A stretch of DNA of 64,000 bases from Winogradskyella sp. (lineage in GTDB: Bacteria > Bacteroidota > Bacteroidia > Flavobacteriales > Flavobacteriaceae). How positions within the stretch are numbered: position 1 is the first letter of the stretch; each line of letters opens with the position of its first letter. Below the pieces are notes generated by a model. That model worked only from the letters and a program-made list of their open reading frames with translations, did no database searches and was not told the origin of the DNA. The DNA lies in NCBI RefSeq assembly GCF_028289625.1, contig NZ_JANQOM010000034.1, forward strand, positions 1-64,000. Reading direction: 5' to 3'. Below, piece by piece: positions 43,881 to 52,987 of this stretch. The translations under genes were made by a program, and so were the position numbers.

Positions 43881-46031
43881 ATGAATAAAAAACGATGGAT
43901 CAATACCTTTAAGTTTACTGCTGCTTATTTGGTTGCGGCATGGACGTTTCTGCAATTTGTAGATTGGGTACTCAATCGGTATAACATATCACCCTATTGG
44001 GTGGATCTATTGCTTTGGATATTTATTGGTATCATCCCATCACTGCTCATTTATTTTTACCATCGAGAGCGCATTAATCAACGTAAATTGCACCGACGGG
44101 AAAAAATCATCTTTCCTTTAAATATACTTTTAATAATGGTAGTGACCTACTTCGGATTTGGCAATTCAGATTTGGGTGCGACGACCAAGGACATTAATTA
44201 TACCGACGACGAAGGTATTGCACAAAGTAAAACCATAACAAAAGAAGAATTTAGAATTGGCGTTCCAATATTTGAATTTGACAATCTCACCAATAATGAT
44301 TCTATCGACTGGTGGAGCCCAGGCATAGCCAAACTGTTAGAATATGACCTTAAACAAAATAAAAGTTTAAGCCCACTGTATTTACCATATTCAGAGACAG
44401 CAGATAAAATTCGTCAGGCATCTTTATTCTATGATTTTTATATTGATGGGGCTTTCAAAAAGGAAGGCGAGACTACTGTAATTGAAGTCTGTAAAAGACA
44501 AGCTTCCAATGCTAAAGTATTGGAGTCGCAACGATTTGAGGGTAACGATTTTTTAAGTCTACTAGACCAAATAAGTATATTCATCACTGAAAAAGCAGGA
44601 TTCCTTGAAACCAACACCATTAAATATCTCGACTTACCAATTAATTCCTTTATGAGTAACTCTGAGGAAGCTATAAAACAGTTTCTAGATCTTAAATACG
44701 AGGCAGCCATAGACCTTGACAGTACATTTGCTATGGCCTATCTTGAGAAATCCAAGCACAGTCGTATTTATGGTCAGAGCAACGCATATACCAGAGAACT
44801 CACAGAAAAAGGCTTAAAATATCGGCAGAAATTACCCTTACAAAAGCAACTGGAGGTGGCCATAGAGCATAGTCTCGCTTATGGTAATAAAGAAACCGCA
44901 GAGCAGCAGGTTAATCTTCAACTCGAAGTGGACCCCAACAACTTTGATTATAATCTGATACTTTATAGTATCTACTGCGAGAATAAAGAACTGGATAAAT
45001 TTCTGCAACATTCCGAAAATCGATTTAATAAAGATCCAAGTCTTGCCAACGCCTCCAGTTTATTAACTGCCCTGCTAGGGAATAAAAAAGAAAAGAAGTT
45101 ATTGAACCTTCTTGAAAAATATGAAATCATAAATCCTGATATTCGAATCTACAAGATGACACCCTTACTTTTTCAAGGAAAAATAGATGAAGCAGAGACC
45201 TTACTCAAGGATGTGAAAATGACTTTTCCTCAAGTTGAAAACACCCTCAAACCCTTTGAAACCATCATAAATTATCAAAAAACAGTAAAACCCAGCCCTG
45301 ATAAACTGAGGCAATTCATAGGTCAATATCGTTCTGAAAATAATGAGCAGACCTTTACCTATTGGTTAAATGATGATCGAATTATGCGCTGGGCTAAAAA
45401 TCAATATGCCATACCATTTCTACTGGCAGGAGAAAATACCTTAGCAGGTGGAATTATTGGGAGTCAATCAGCAATAGATAAATTAATAAAAGATGAGGAA
45501 GGACAGGCTATAGGCGTATTGATAAGTCAATCTGACAACAATGAAACCTTACACCTGTGGTATTGGAGGGAAGATGATAGTATTTTAAAAGCGCATGAGG
45601 CTTTTGATAATGGGGATTTAGAAAAGACGCTTGAGTTATACCAAATTGCCTACAAAAAGAATGCTGAGCACAAATATCTTGAAAGTATAATAGAGCACCT
45701 CAACTATATTAAAAGCAAAGACCGAGAGGAATTATTAGCACAACACAGGTTCTATGAGGGTTCTTACGGACCACGGAAATTTTTCCTTAAAAACGACAAG
45801 TTTTATTATTATCGGGAAGGTACCGAACAATCTAAGGTGGAACTATTACCGATTTCCGAAAATCGCTATATGACCAGAGCAGGTTATAGAGTTCAATGGT
45901 CCTTTGAAAATGACCCTTCAGGTAAAATGGCATCAGTAAGCCATAGATTTGAAGTTGGAGAAGACTTAAAGTTCGAATGGTTATCCGATGGTAGTAATGA
46001 TCCAAACAACTACTTTTTAAAGGATGATTAG
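43881..46031 (+). CDS. three-TM TolB-like/TPR protein, paralog 2
   Basis: This 716-residue protein is a tandem paralog of the preceding gene, colinear over the full length. It has the same three membrane segments (opening FKFTAAYLVAAWTFLQFVDW), GATTKDINYTDDEG, the TolB-like domain (GVPIFEFDNLTNNDSI), TPR helices and two beta modules ending GSYGPRKFFLKNDKFYYYRE and NYFLKDD. The stop TAG (46029-46031) overlaps, on the opposite strand, a remnant of the comM stop. Conservation of both copies suggests both are functional. No enzymatic motif is visible. Confidence 0.75.
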   Translation: MNKKRWINTFKFTAAYLVAAWTFLQFVDWVLNRYNISPYWVDLLLWIFIGIIPSLLIYFYHRERINQRKLHRREKIIFPLNILLIMVVTYFGFGNSDLGATTKDINYTDDEGIAQSKTITKEEFRIGVPIFEFDNLTNNDSIDWWSPGIAKLLEYDLKQNKSLSPLYLPYSETADKIRQASLFYDFYIDGAFKKEGETTVIEVCKRQASNAKVLESQRFEGNDFLSLLDQISIFITEKAGFLETNTIKYLDLPINSFMSNSEEAIKQFLDLKYEAAIDLDSTFAMAYLEKSKHSRIYGQSNAYTRELTEKGLKYRQKLPLQKQLEVAIEHSLAYGNKETAEQQVNLQLEVDPNNFDYNLILYSIYCENKELDKFLQHSENRFNKDPSLANASSLLTALLGNKKEKKLLNLLEKYEIINPDIRIYKMTPLLFQGKIDEAETLLKDVKMTFPQVENTLKPFETIINYQKTVKPSPDKLRQFIGQYRSENNEQTFTYWLNDDRIMRWAKNQYAIPFLLAGENTLAGGIIGSQSAIDKLIKDEEGQAIGVLISQSDNNETLHLWYWREDDSILKAHEAFDNGDLEKTLELYQIAYKKNAEHKYLESIIEHLNYIKSKDREELLAQHRFYEGSYGPRKFFLKNDKFYYYREGTEQSKVELLPISENRYMTRAGYRVQWSFENDPSGKMASVSHRFEVGEDLKFEWLSDGSNDPNNYFLKDD

Positions 46032-46066
46032 CCCAACCACCCTTCTCTATCCAAACTTCGGTATTG
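46028..46066 (-). pseudogene. remnant of the comM 3' end
   Basis: Bases 46032-46063 are identical to 51393-51424, the end of comM, over 32 bases. On the minus strand this reads [11 protein letters not shown] followed by stop, exactly the ComM C-terminus, and the stop overlaps the paralog-2 stop. Similarity fades beyond 46066. Confidence 0.9.
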
Positions 46067-46089
46067 TATGCCCTTAAAACTATACTTCT

Positions 46090-46173
46090 ATTGTTTTTGG
46101 AGACTTAGCATTTGAGTGGAGAGCTAGCAACAATAATGATAATGTGACTAATTATTTTCTAAAGAATGATTAG
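46090..46173 (+). pseudogene. remnant 3' end of the TolB-like/TPR paralog family
   Basis: The translated end reads GDLAFEWRASNNNDNVTNY and then FLKND stop, matching GEDLVFEWRVSDNNDSVTNY and FLKDD at the end of paralog 1. It begins about 25 bases after the comM-tail remnant. Confidence 0.88.
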
Positions 46174-46193
46174 ACTTACTTTCCTACAGACCC

Positions 46194-47561
46194 TTAAAGT
46201 TTATATCGTATTCCAAATAAAAATCTCAATTGCGTATTAGAAAATTCCTGATTTGAATTGTTTATAGGCTTTTGAAAGTAATTGTAACTTGGCTCTAAAA
46301 ATAAATTCATTCGTTTTGTCAATTGATAAGAAACATTGGAGTTGAGTGTTGCACCAAAAACCGTAGCATCGACACCTAAGCTTTCACCAATTTGCTCATC
46401 ATCTAGAAAAGCCCTATTATCCGTTAAAAAGTTAACATTACCTCCAATACCAAAGGACAAGGTGTATTTTTGATTTTTCAATACGTGATATGAAAATTCT
46501 AATGGTATCTGAATATAATTAAACTGTTGCTCTAAGGTCCCTACATCAGTGGTAGTATCAGAGGCGCCATCCTGACTGGCAGAACCTGGAGAAACAAAGA
46601 ATAACACCTCTTGATTGTTTACTAAGCTCTGCGCATCTCCTGCAAAAAGAGAGGTGCCAGGACTCACATAACCAATATTGTTAATCTCTTGACCCAATAC
46701 ATTATTCCCAATACCAGACTTTATAACCCACCTATCTGAAAGCGCATACCCAACCTTTAAAGTATATACAAAATCGTTTTGCGACGAGGTATTTACCGAA
46801 GTTCCTTGAATAGATGCATCAGAAGCCGTATTTGACACTCCGCCTAAAACCTCAACAGTCCATTTAGAAATCGCTTCAAATTCAGTATTCAATGTATCCT
46901 TAGTATTATTGTTTTCAGCTAAAAGCTCTTCAGAAATATCCAATAAGGAACGCTCTTTAATCTTTACAATAGAATCATTATTTGCTATAGCCGTTTCTTT
47001 TGTGCGGTCAATCGTACTTCCGCTCTCTGTTTTTGACATTTGAATATCCGCACTATTAATCTTGTTGTTTTCCTCTTCCTGAACAACTAGAGCATAATCC
47101 TTATTATATCTGGATTTAGCGTCTTTCTCGTCTTGTTTTTTGTCAATGACATACTCAGATAAGTTTTCCTTTTGTTCTTTTTGCTCGATTAAACCACTAC
47201 TTATCGCATCATTGCCATTGACACTGTTTGGCAAATCATCTTCATCTGTATTAGTTGTAACAACTTCGTCTATGTTTTTAGTAGTATTGAAATCCAATTC
47301 ATCAATGGTATCTCTTTCCTCTGAGTACTCAATATCTGTAACTTTCTTAACAGGACTATCGTTGTTTGCCAAATCATTAAGCATATATCCTATAAATACA
47401 ATCAGTATGGCAGCAGCAGAACCCCAAATAAAGAACAAACCTCTTCGCTTCTTCTTTTTTGGATGTAACCTCGCTTCTATATTATCCCACAATGCTGCAG
47501 GTGGCTCCTTAGAAAGGATTTTTAGCGAATCATATAACTCTTCTATCTTATCCTTCTTCAT
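46194..47561 (-). CDS. fused anti-sigma/outer-membrane beta-barrel protein
   Basis: This 455-residue protein has a soluble N-terminus (1-43), an inner-membrane segment at about 45-64 (FIWGSAAAILIVFIGYML), a long acidic polar linker (about 65-220) and a C-terminal domain of amphipathic strands (about 225-455) ending LRFLFGIRYKL, an outer-membrane barrel signature. One chain would thus run from cytoplasm to outer membrane. It overlaps the sigma-factor stop by 4 bases, as an anti-sigma factor would. It fuses the two functions split between 27899 and 26825. The anti-sigma assignment is inference. Confidence 0.78.
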   Translation of the reverse strand: MKKDKIEELYDSLKILSKEPPAALWDNIEARLHPKKKKRRGLFFIWGSAAAILIVFIGYMLNDLANNDSPVKKVTDIEYSEERDTIDELDFNTTKNIDEVVTTNTDEDDLPNSVNGNDAISSGLIEQKEQKENLSEYVIDKKQDEKDAKSRYNKDYALVVQEEENNKINSADIQMSKTESGSTIDRTKETAIANNDSIVKIKERSLLDISEELLAENNNTKDTLNTEFEAISKWTVEVLGGVSNTASDASIQGTSVNTSSQNDFVYTLKVGYALSDRWVIKSGIGNNVLGQEINNIGYVSPGTSLFAGDAQSLVNNQEVLFFVSPGSASQDGASDTTTDVGTLEQQFNYIQIPLEFSYHVLKNQKYTLSFGIGGNVNFLTDNRAFLDDEQIGESLGVDATVFGATLNSNVSYQLTKRMNLFLEPSYNYFQKPINNSNQEFSNTQLRFLFGIRYKL

Positions 47562-48112
47562 GATACTTTTTTCTTTAATTCCTCATTTATTCTCGACCTT
47601 AATACACTTTTTGCCCTACTCAATAACGATTTTGATGTGCCTACTGCCATTTTTAATTTTTGAGCTATTACTTTATGATCATAGCCTTCAAAAACATAAA
47701 GATTAAAGACTATTCTATAATTATCTGGTAATTGCTGTATGTGCTTTAACAACTCATCTTGAGACAATTTAACATCGGGCTTTTTAATGTCTTCCTCTAC
47801 CACATAGTTTAGACTAGAATCTTCAATCTCTACATACATATGGCGCTGTTTTTTTCTTAATACTTCTAAGGCTTTATTTATAAAAATACGTTTGGCCCAA
47901 CCTTCGAAGCTTCCGCTAAATTTATATTGATCAATTTTTTGAAACAGCATAATGAAAGCCTCTTGAAAGACATCGTCCGCTTCGGTTTTGGTTTTCATAT
48001 ATTTTAAACAAATACCATACATTATAGGAGAAAGCAACATGTACAATTCATGTTGCCCTTCCCGATCTTTCTCAACACATTTTTGTATGAGTATTCGTAG
48101 TTTTTTATCCAA
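47558..48112 (-). CDS. ECF RNA polymerase sigma factor
   Basis: This 184-residue ECF sigma factor has region 2 at about 20-90 (EADDVFQEAFIMLFQKIDQY) and region 4 at about 125-172 (YDHKVIAQKLKMAVGTSKSL). It is translationally coupled to the fused anti-sigma/barrel gene by a 4-base overlap. It is closely similar in style to the sigma factor at 28662, including the GTSKS end of region 4, so the two loci are probably paralogous. Confidence 0.92.
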   Translation of the reverse strand: MDKKLRILIQKCVEKDREGQHELYMLLSPIMYGICLKYMKTKTEADDVFQEAFIMLFQKIDQYKFSGSFEGWAKRIFINKALEVLRKKQRHMYVEIEDSSLNYVVEEDIKKPDVKLSQDELLKHIQQLPDNYRIVFNLYVFEGYDHKVIAQKLKMAVGTSKSLLSRAKSVLRSRINEELKKKVS

Positions 48113-48214
48113 GTTGGTTCTAATCTATATGTTTGCTTATAAGGGGGTTAAATTTATTAATTATTAAAAACATTAATAGACCATAACCTGCAGTAGAGGT
48201 TTTTTACGGTTGCT

Positions 48215-49492
48215 TTAAAATTGAATTGTACTGATAAGCTCTAATCCGAAATCCTCTGTGTAATTATATTGATGAATTACATTTTCACCGACGGCAATAA
48301 GGTGAGATGATAGGGCAATAACATCTTTTGAAGTTACATTATAGGTGTTCTCCAACACTATCTGGTCAGGATTTTGTGCATTAAATACATTTAAACCTTG
48401 ATTATTACATACATAAAGTACTTGATCCTTTACACCCAAACCATAAGGGCTAGACAGAAAATATGTAGAATACTCTACAGGATTTTCTATATCAGTAATA
48501 TCAATAATATTAACTTGGTCCTCAATCGCACCACAAGTATTTCCACCTCTTATGGTAATATAAGCTGTCTGGTCTTCTACGACAACTGGGTCACAACCTG
48601 TTGCGTGCAAAAACGACGATGTATAGGTTGGACTGAATTCGTTCTGTAGACCGACAATGTGCATTCCGTTTGTTGCTCCGATAAATAAATAATCTTTTCT
48701 TATAAAGGTCGTTTCGAGAACAGCACCACCAAACCAGCCTTCCATCCAAGTTTCCGTTACAAATGAAATCGCATCATAATCTGTTATATCATAGGTGAAT
48801 AACGAATAATCATTTATAGTGTACAATGCATTATTAAAAATCTGGAATTTGGCATAAGAACCACCTGTGCCAATGTTATTGCCAGCAACAGCTTCTCCAA
48901 GGGTATCTAAGAAAACTTCAGAATCCCAGTTGTATATATTAGGATTGCTTTCGGCTTCATCCCTTTCCGTAAAGACCGTTTCATAGTATGCGATAAACTC
49001 ATCATCATTGGTTGGGAAAATATCAGTTTGATAATAGTCTACCTCATTAGGAAAAGTTGCATAAAATGGTAATATGTCTTCTTCCACATTTACTAGCTCT
49101 ACATTGGATAAATTACTGATATCAAAAACCACTAAATCCATAAAATTATCCGCATACAAAATGTTGTTCTTTATGGAAATATCATTAACCCCTTCTAATT
49201 GAATAAATATCAAATTTTGGGGAGATTCAGGGTTTTGATTATCGAATATGTGTATTCCCGAATGCTGAGCTATATAAAACAATAAATCATCATAGACGTA
49301 TATTTTGCCGTCCGAGTTTGTAGGTTGTGCACTTTCTATTGAAATTGAGCTTCTAAATTGAGATTTAGATTTTATTACTGGGACGGTGACAGCCACAGTA
49401 TCAAAAAACCCAGGACTATCATCATTATCGCAACTATTTATAAACAAGCATATGATTACAATCAGAGCTAGAGCGGAAATTTTATGTTTCAT
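48215..49492 (-). CDS. LVIVD-repeat beta-propeller lipoprotein
   Basis: This 425-residue lipoprotein has lipobox INSC (Cys21) then an acidic stretch. The body contains repeated propeller strands: GIHIFDNQNPESPQNLIFI, LVVFDISNLSNVELVN, QVNIIDITDIENPVEY and GLNVFNAQNPDQIV, the LVIVD pattern. It is probably anchored to the outer membrane, facing the periplasm or surface. It lies 103 bases upstream of the sigma factor on the same strand and may belong to that operon. No ligand or enzymatic motif is visible. Confidence 0.82.
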   Translation of the reverse strand: MKHKISALALIVIICLFINSCDNDDSPGFFDTVAVTVPVIKSKSQFRSSISIESAQPTNSDGKIYVYDDLLFYIAQHSGIHIFDNQNPESPQNLIFIQLEGVNDISIKNNILYADNFMDLVVFDISNLSNVELVNVEEDILPFYATFPNEVDYYQTDIFPTNDDEFIAYYETVFTERDEAESNPNIYNWDSEVFLDTLGEAVAGNNIGTGGSYAKFQIFNNALYTINDYSLFTYDITDYDAISFVTETWMEGWFGGAVLETTFIRKDYLFIGATNGMHIVGLQNEFSPTYTSSFLHATGCDPVVVEDQTAYITIRGGNTCGAIEDQVNIIDITDIENPVEYSTYFLSSPYGLGVKDQVLYVCNNQGLNVFNAQNPDQIVLENTYNVTSKDVIALSSHLIAVGENVIHQYNYTEDFGLELISTIQF

Positions 49493-49554
49493 GGTTAATT
49501 GTTTATTTATTAGATGAAAGAAACATAAAAGGTTGCAGTGGTTTTATAAAAAAG

Positions 49555-49598
49555 TTATCCCAATCACCCTTCTCGATCCCAGTTTTGGTAATGAATAG
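49555..49598 (-). pseudogene. degenerate second remnant of the comM 3' end
   Basis: On the minus strand this reads IHYQNWDREG, a stop in place of Trp, then LG and stop, clearly derived from the ComM end [13 protein letters not shown]. It is more diverged than the copy at 46028. Confidence 0.8.
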
Positions 49599-49600
49599 TT

Positions 49601-49700
49601 ACAAAAGTCATAGTTTCATCATTGGTGAAGACCTAAATTTTTGAATGATTCATAACATTGGTGATGAAAATGCGACTGTTTTTTTATTAAGAATGATTAG
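49601..49700 (+). pseudogene. degenerate second remnant of the TolB-like/TPR paralog 3' end
   Basis: The block CATTGGTGAAGACCTAAA matches ATTGGTGAAGACTTAG of paralog 1 and GGAGAAGACTTAAAG of paralog 2. The end TTATTAAGAATGATTAG matches the family ending CTAAAGGATGATTAG. It follows a comM-tail remnant directly, repeating the arrangement at 46028-46173. An internal stop marks it as non-coding. Confidence 0.8.
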
Positions 49701-49742
49701 TTTCTATATATTGTTTAAATATAATCTTTTTATTGTTTAAAA

Positions 49743-51347
49743 TCAGATAGTTACAATTACATTAACTAAATAAGCTACACAGACTAACCCTGAGAAATAC
49801 ATAAAAAAGAAATACAATAGACCAAACAAACCTATTCCAGTTAGTTTATCTTCATATTTAAGCTTTTTATAATCAAATCTAATCCCAAAGAAAATTTGTG
49901 AAGTGTAAAATAGGGCTGATGGAAAGTTAATGATATACCTTATGAGCCTATTCTTATTTTTATTGGATTTAACTATTTCCTCTATATTTTTATTGACGTA
50001 AAGGTTAGATGATAGTTTTTTAAGAAAAAAGCAATTAATAATACTTAGGAAAAAAAATATAATAATTGTATTTCTAATAATAAGCATCTTATTATAACCG
50101 TAATTCCACCAGTTTTTGTCAATCCAATTCTGTAGATATTTATTATCCTTAGTATATAACCAATCCCTATATTGAATATCCAATATCTTTTCACTTTCAG
50201 CAAATCCAACTTTCCTAAAATGTGCTAATAGGTTCTGGTATGTAGCATTCAATTGATCATCATTATATGCATTATATGGCTTAATTAACTCATATCCCAC
50301 CCACCTTGTATTAAGCTTAGAGTAGTCTATATTTTCTAAAAACAATTTGCTTTTCTTAACCTTAGTTTCTTGATAAATATAAATTTCCGAATCTTTAGTA
50401 CCATTAATAAAAAGTGTATCCTGCATCTCATTAATTCTGAGTCCTCCTTCTGCATAAGAGTTAATGATATCAACTCTCTCAAATGAATCATCCAAATCAA
50501 ATTCTTCAAAGTTATTATCATATGAGATAAAAGACTTTGATTTTTTATGTCCAAAATTATGGGCTTCTTCAAATCCTAAAGATTCTAAATCAGAAAATAA
50601 GTCATAGCTACCGTCATAATTAGTTATCCGAAGATTAAATGAAGTAACAGAAGATATATTCAAGTAATCTATTTTAGTATTATCCATACTTAAATCAAAG
50701 TCTTTTTTCCCATTAATATCTAAATCTCCTATATAACAACTCTGAAAACGAAATCCCTCATTATTGGGTTTTGCACCATTCGATATAATAGGATCGTTTC
50801 CTGTGTTTTCATTGGATGATGAGACATACACCCCATCAATTATGGAATTATAATATTCTCTAGCTAAAAAACTAGCGTTAAGAATACTATTTCTAACAAC
50901 TGAATTATTCAGCTTTAGGTTAGAATCTTTTTCAAATACGAAATTGTTAAGAATAAAAAAATCATTTTTATTAAACCAATAGTTTTTAACATTATTAGAG
51001 TCTTCCAAAGACTCAAAAAACAATTCATTCGATTCTGTCAAAGAATAATTATTATCAGAATTAAAGACTTGAAATTCATTTCTATAAACCACAAAAGACA
51101 ATGTCTCATCATTTTTAGTTGATATTATTTTCTCATTTTTCAGATCTTCAAGAGTAGTTAAAAAACTTACTTTTTTTTGTTGTGTATTACTGAAAACAGA
51201 ATCTAGATATCTCACCAAATCTGGTTGTACCAAATCAAAGTACTTAACTAAAGGATCAAACTTAATATCATTATTATCTAACACTTGAGATATCAAGTTA
51301 AGCGGAAAGATTATGACCAATAATAAAATGTTCTTAAAACCTTGCAT
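49743..51347 (-). CDS. orphan exported protein with beta-helical region and C-terminal membrane segments
   Basis: This 534-residue protein has a Sec signal (1-20, ending LISQ), a long Asn/Asp/Ser-rich region with solenoid-like periodic strands (about 110-330, for example SCYIGDLDINGKKDFDLS), a helical stretch with IQYRDWLYTKDN, and two or three C-terminal membrane helices (about 425-445 and 500-530). The layout recalls pentapeptide-repeat/channel-like membrane proteins, but I recognise no family. The gene is visibly more AT-rich than its neighbours and lies between a paralog remnant and comM, suggesting recent acquisition. Function unknown. Confidence 0.65.
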   Translation of the reverse strand: MQGFKNILLLVIIFPLNLISQVLDNNDIKFDPLVKYFDLVQPDLVRYLDSVFSNTQQKKVSFLTTLEDLKNEKIISTKNDETLSFVVYRNEFQVFNSDNNYSLTESNELFFESLEDSNNVKNYWFNKNDFFILNNFVFEKDSNLKLNNSVVRNSILNASFLAREYYNSIIDGVYVSSSNENTGNDPIISNGAKPNNEGFRFQSCYIGDLDINGKKDFDLSMDNTKIDYLNISSVTSFNLRITNYDGSYDLFSDLESLGFEEAHNFGHKKSKSFISYDNNFEEFDLDDSFERVDIINSYAEGGLRINEMQDTLFINGTKDSEIYIYQETKVKKSKLFLENIDYSKLNTRWVGYELIKPYNAYNDDQLNATYQNLLAHFRKVGFAESEKILDIQYRDWLYTKDNKYLQNWIDKNWWNYGYNKMLIIRNTIIIFFFLSIINCFFLKKLSSNLYVNKNIEEIVKSNKNKNRLIRYIINFPSALFYTSQIFFGIRFDYKKLKYEDKLTGIGLFGLLYFFFMYFSGLVCVAYLVNVIVTI

Positions 51348-51388
51348 ATAAAATTTTATTAATTCATTTTATGAAATCATTAGTAAAG

Positions 51389-52927
51389 TTACCCCAACCA
51401 CCCTTCTCTATCCAAACTTCGGTACTGAATGGCTTCGCTGATATGGTTACCGTTGACGCTTTGGGAGTGTTCTAAATCGGCAATGGTTCTGGCAACTTTT
51501 AGAATTCTATCATAAGCCCTAGCCGAGAGATTCAAACGTTCCATTGCAGACTTCAATAATTGTAAAGAGGCCTCATCTAATTGACAATACTCACGGATTT
51601 GTTTGGTATTCATTTGTGCATTGTAATGCACATTTTCTAAACCTGCAAAACGTTTGGTTTGTAGTTCTCGCGCTGCGGTGACCCGCTTTCTTATGGCTAC
51701 TGAAGATTCGCCTTTTCTATCATCAGACAATTTTTCAAAAGGTACTGGTGTCACTTCAATATGGATATCTATTCGATCTAACAACGGCCCTGAAATCTTG
51801 CTAAGATAACGTTGCATTTCAGCAGGACTAGAGGTTACTGGCGCATCAGGATCATTAAAATAACCGCCTGGACTTGGATTCATACTGGCGACTAACATAA
51901 AGGATGACGGATATGTCACCGTAAACTTTGCCCTCGAAATAGTGACTTCCCGGTCTTCTAGTGGTTGTCGCATCACTTCCAATACGCTTCGTTTAAACTC
52001 AGGAAGTTCATCCAAAAACAACACACCATTATGTGACAAGGAAATTTCGCCGGGTTGTGGATAAGCTCCACCTCCAACTAAGGCGACATCACTAATCGTA
52101 TGGTGTGGACTTCGAAACGGCCGCTGTGCCATTAACCCTGTGTGTTCCTTAACGCGACCTACAACCGAATGAATCTTAGTAGTTTCTAAAGCTTCATGAA
52201 GCGTCATTGGTGGTAATATGCTTGGTAGTCGTTTCGCCAACATTGTTTTCCCAGAGCCTGGTGGGCCAATAAGAATAATATTATGACCACCTGCAGCTGC
52301 AATTTCCATACAACGCTTAATGCTTTCCTGACCTTTGACGTCTGCAAAATCGAATTCAGGAAAATCAAGATTTTTATAGAATTCTTCTCTAGTATTAATG
52401 ATTGTTTTTTCCAACAATTCACCCTTATCAAAGTGATTAATAACTTGGGTAATCGTATCAACTCCATACACTTTTAAATCATTGACAATAGCCGCTTCTT
52501 TAGCATTTTGACTTGGTAGAATAAATCCTTTAAAGCCTTCTTCCCTAGCCTTCACAGCAATGGGTAAAGCGCCTTTTATAGGTTGTAAGCTTCCATCCAA
52601 GGATAATTCACCCATAATAAGATAATCTTCCAAGTCTTCAGCATTTATCTGATTGGATGCTGCCAAAATACCAACAGCTAAAGTTAAGTCATAGGCTGAA
52701 CCTTCTTTGCGTAAATCGGCTGGTGCCATGTTGATGGTAATCTTTTTGCCTGGAATACGATAGCCATTATTTTGAAGTGCCGCGGCAATACGGTAATTGC
52801 TCTCTTTTATGGCATTATCTGGAAGCCCAACGAGGTGATAGCCAATACCTTTATCTACATTAACCTCAACGGTAATGGTTGTCGCCTCAACACCAAAAAC
52901 CGCACTTCCGAATATTTTTTTGAGCAT
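51389..52927 (-). CDS. comM: YifB/ComM family Mg-chelatase-like AAA+ ATPase
   Basis: This 512-residue ComM has an N-terminal Lon-protease-like domain (about 20-165), Walker A GPPGSGKT at 221-228, Walker [10 protein letters not shown] near 305, and a C-terminal Mg-chelatase domain. ComM is a helicase that promotes branch migration during natural transformation in other bacteria. Length is full. The C-terminal end (REGWLG) is the source of two remnants at 46028 and 49555. It is convergent with the paralog remnants and 60 bases from the amidase gene upstream. Confidence 0.95.
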   Translation of the reverse strand: MLKKIFGSAVFGVEATTITVEVNVDKGIGYHLVGLPDNAIKESNYRIAAALQNNGYRIPGKKITINMAPADLRKEGSAYDLTLAVGILAASNQINAEDLEDYLIMGELSLDGSLQPIKGALPIAVKAREEGFKGFILPSQNAKEAAIVNDLKVYGVDTITQVINHFDKGELLEKTIINTREEFYKNLDFPEFDFADVKGQESIKRCMEIAAAGGHNIILIGPPGSGKTMLAKRLPSILPPMTLHEALETTKIHSVVGRVKEHTGLMAQRPFRSPHHTISDVALVGGGAYPQPGEISLSHNGVLFLDELPEFKRSVLEVMRQPLEDREVTISRAKFTVTYPSSFMLVASMNPSPGGYFNDPDAPVTSSPAEMQRYLSKISGPLLDRIDIHIEVTPVPFEKLSDDRKGESSVAIRKRVTAARELQTKRFAGLENVHYNAQMNTKQIREYCQLDEASLQLLKSAMERLNLSARAYDRILKVARTIADLEHSQSVNGNHISEAIQYRSLDREGWLG

Positions 52928-52987
52928 TTAGTTTCGTTTCTTTAAATGTAGACAAATCGAGCCAAATAAAAAAAATCCTACAAAATT

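Noticed and set aside
47140..47706. 188-codon open frame opposite the fused anti-sigma and sigma genes
   Set aside because: Ser/Leu-rich antisense shadow of real coding sequence on the minus strand.
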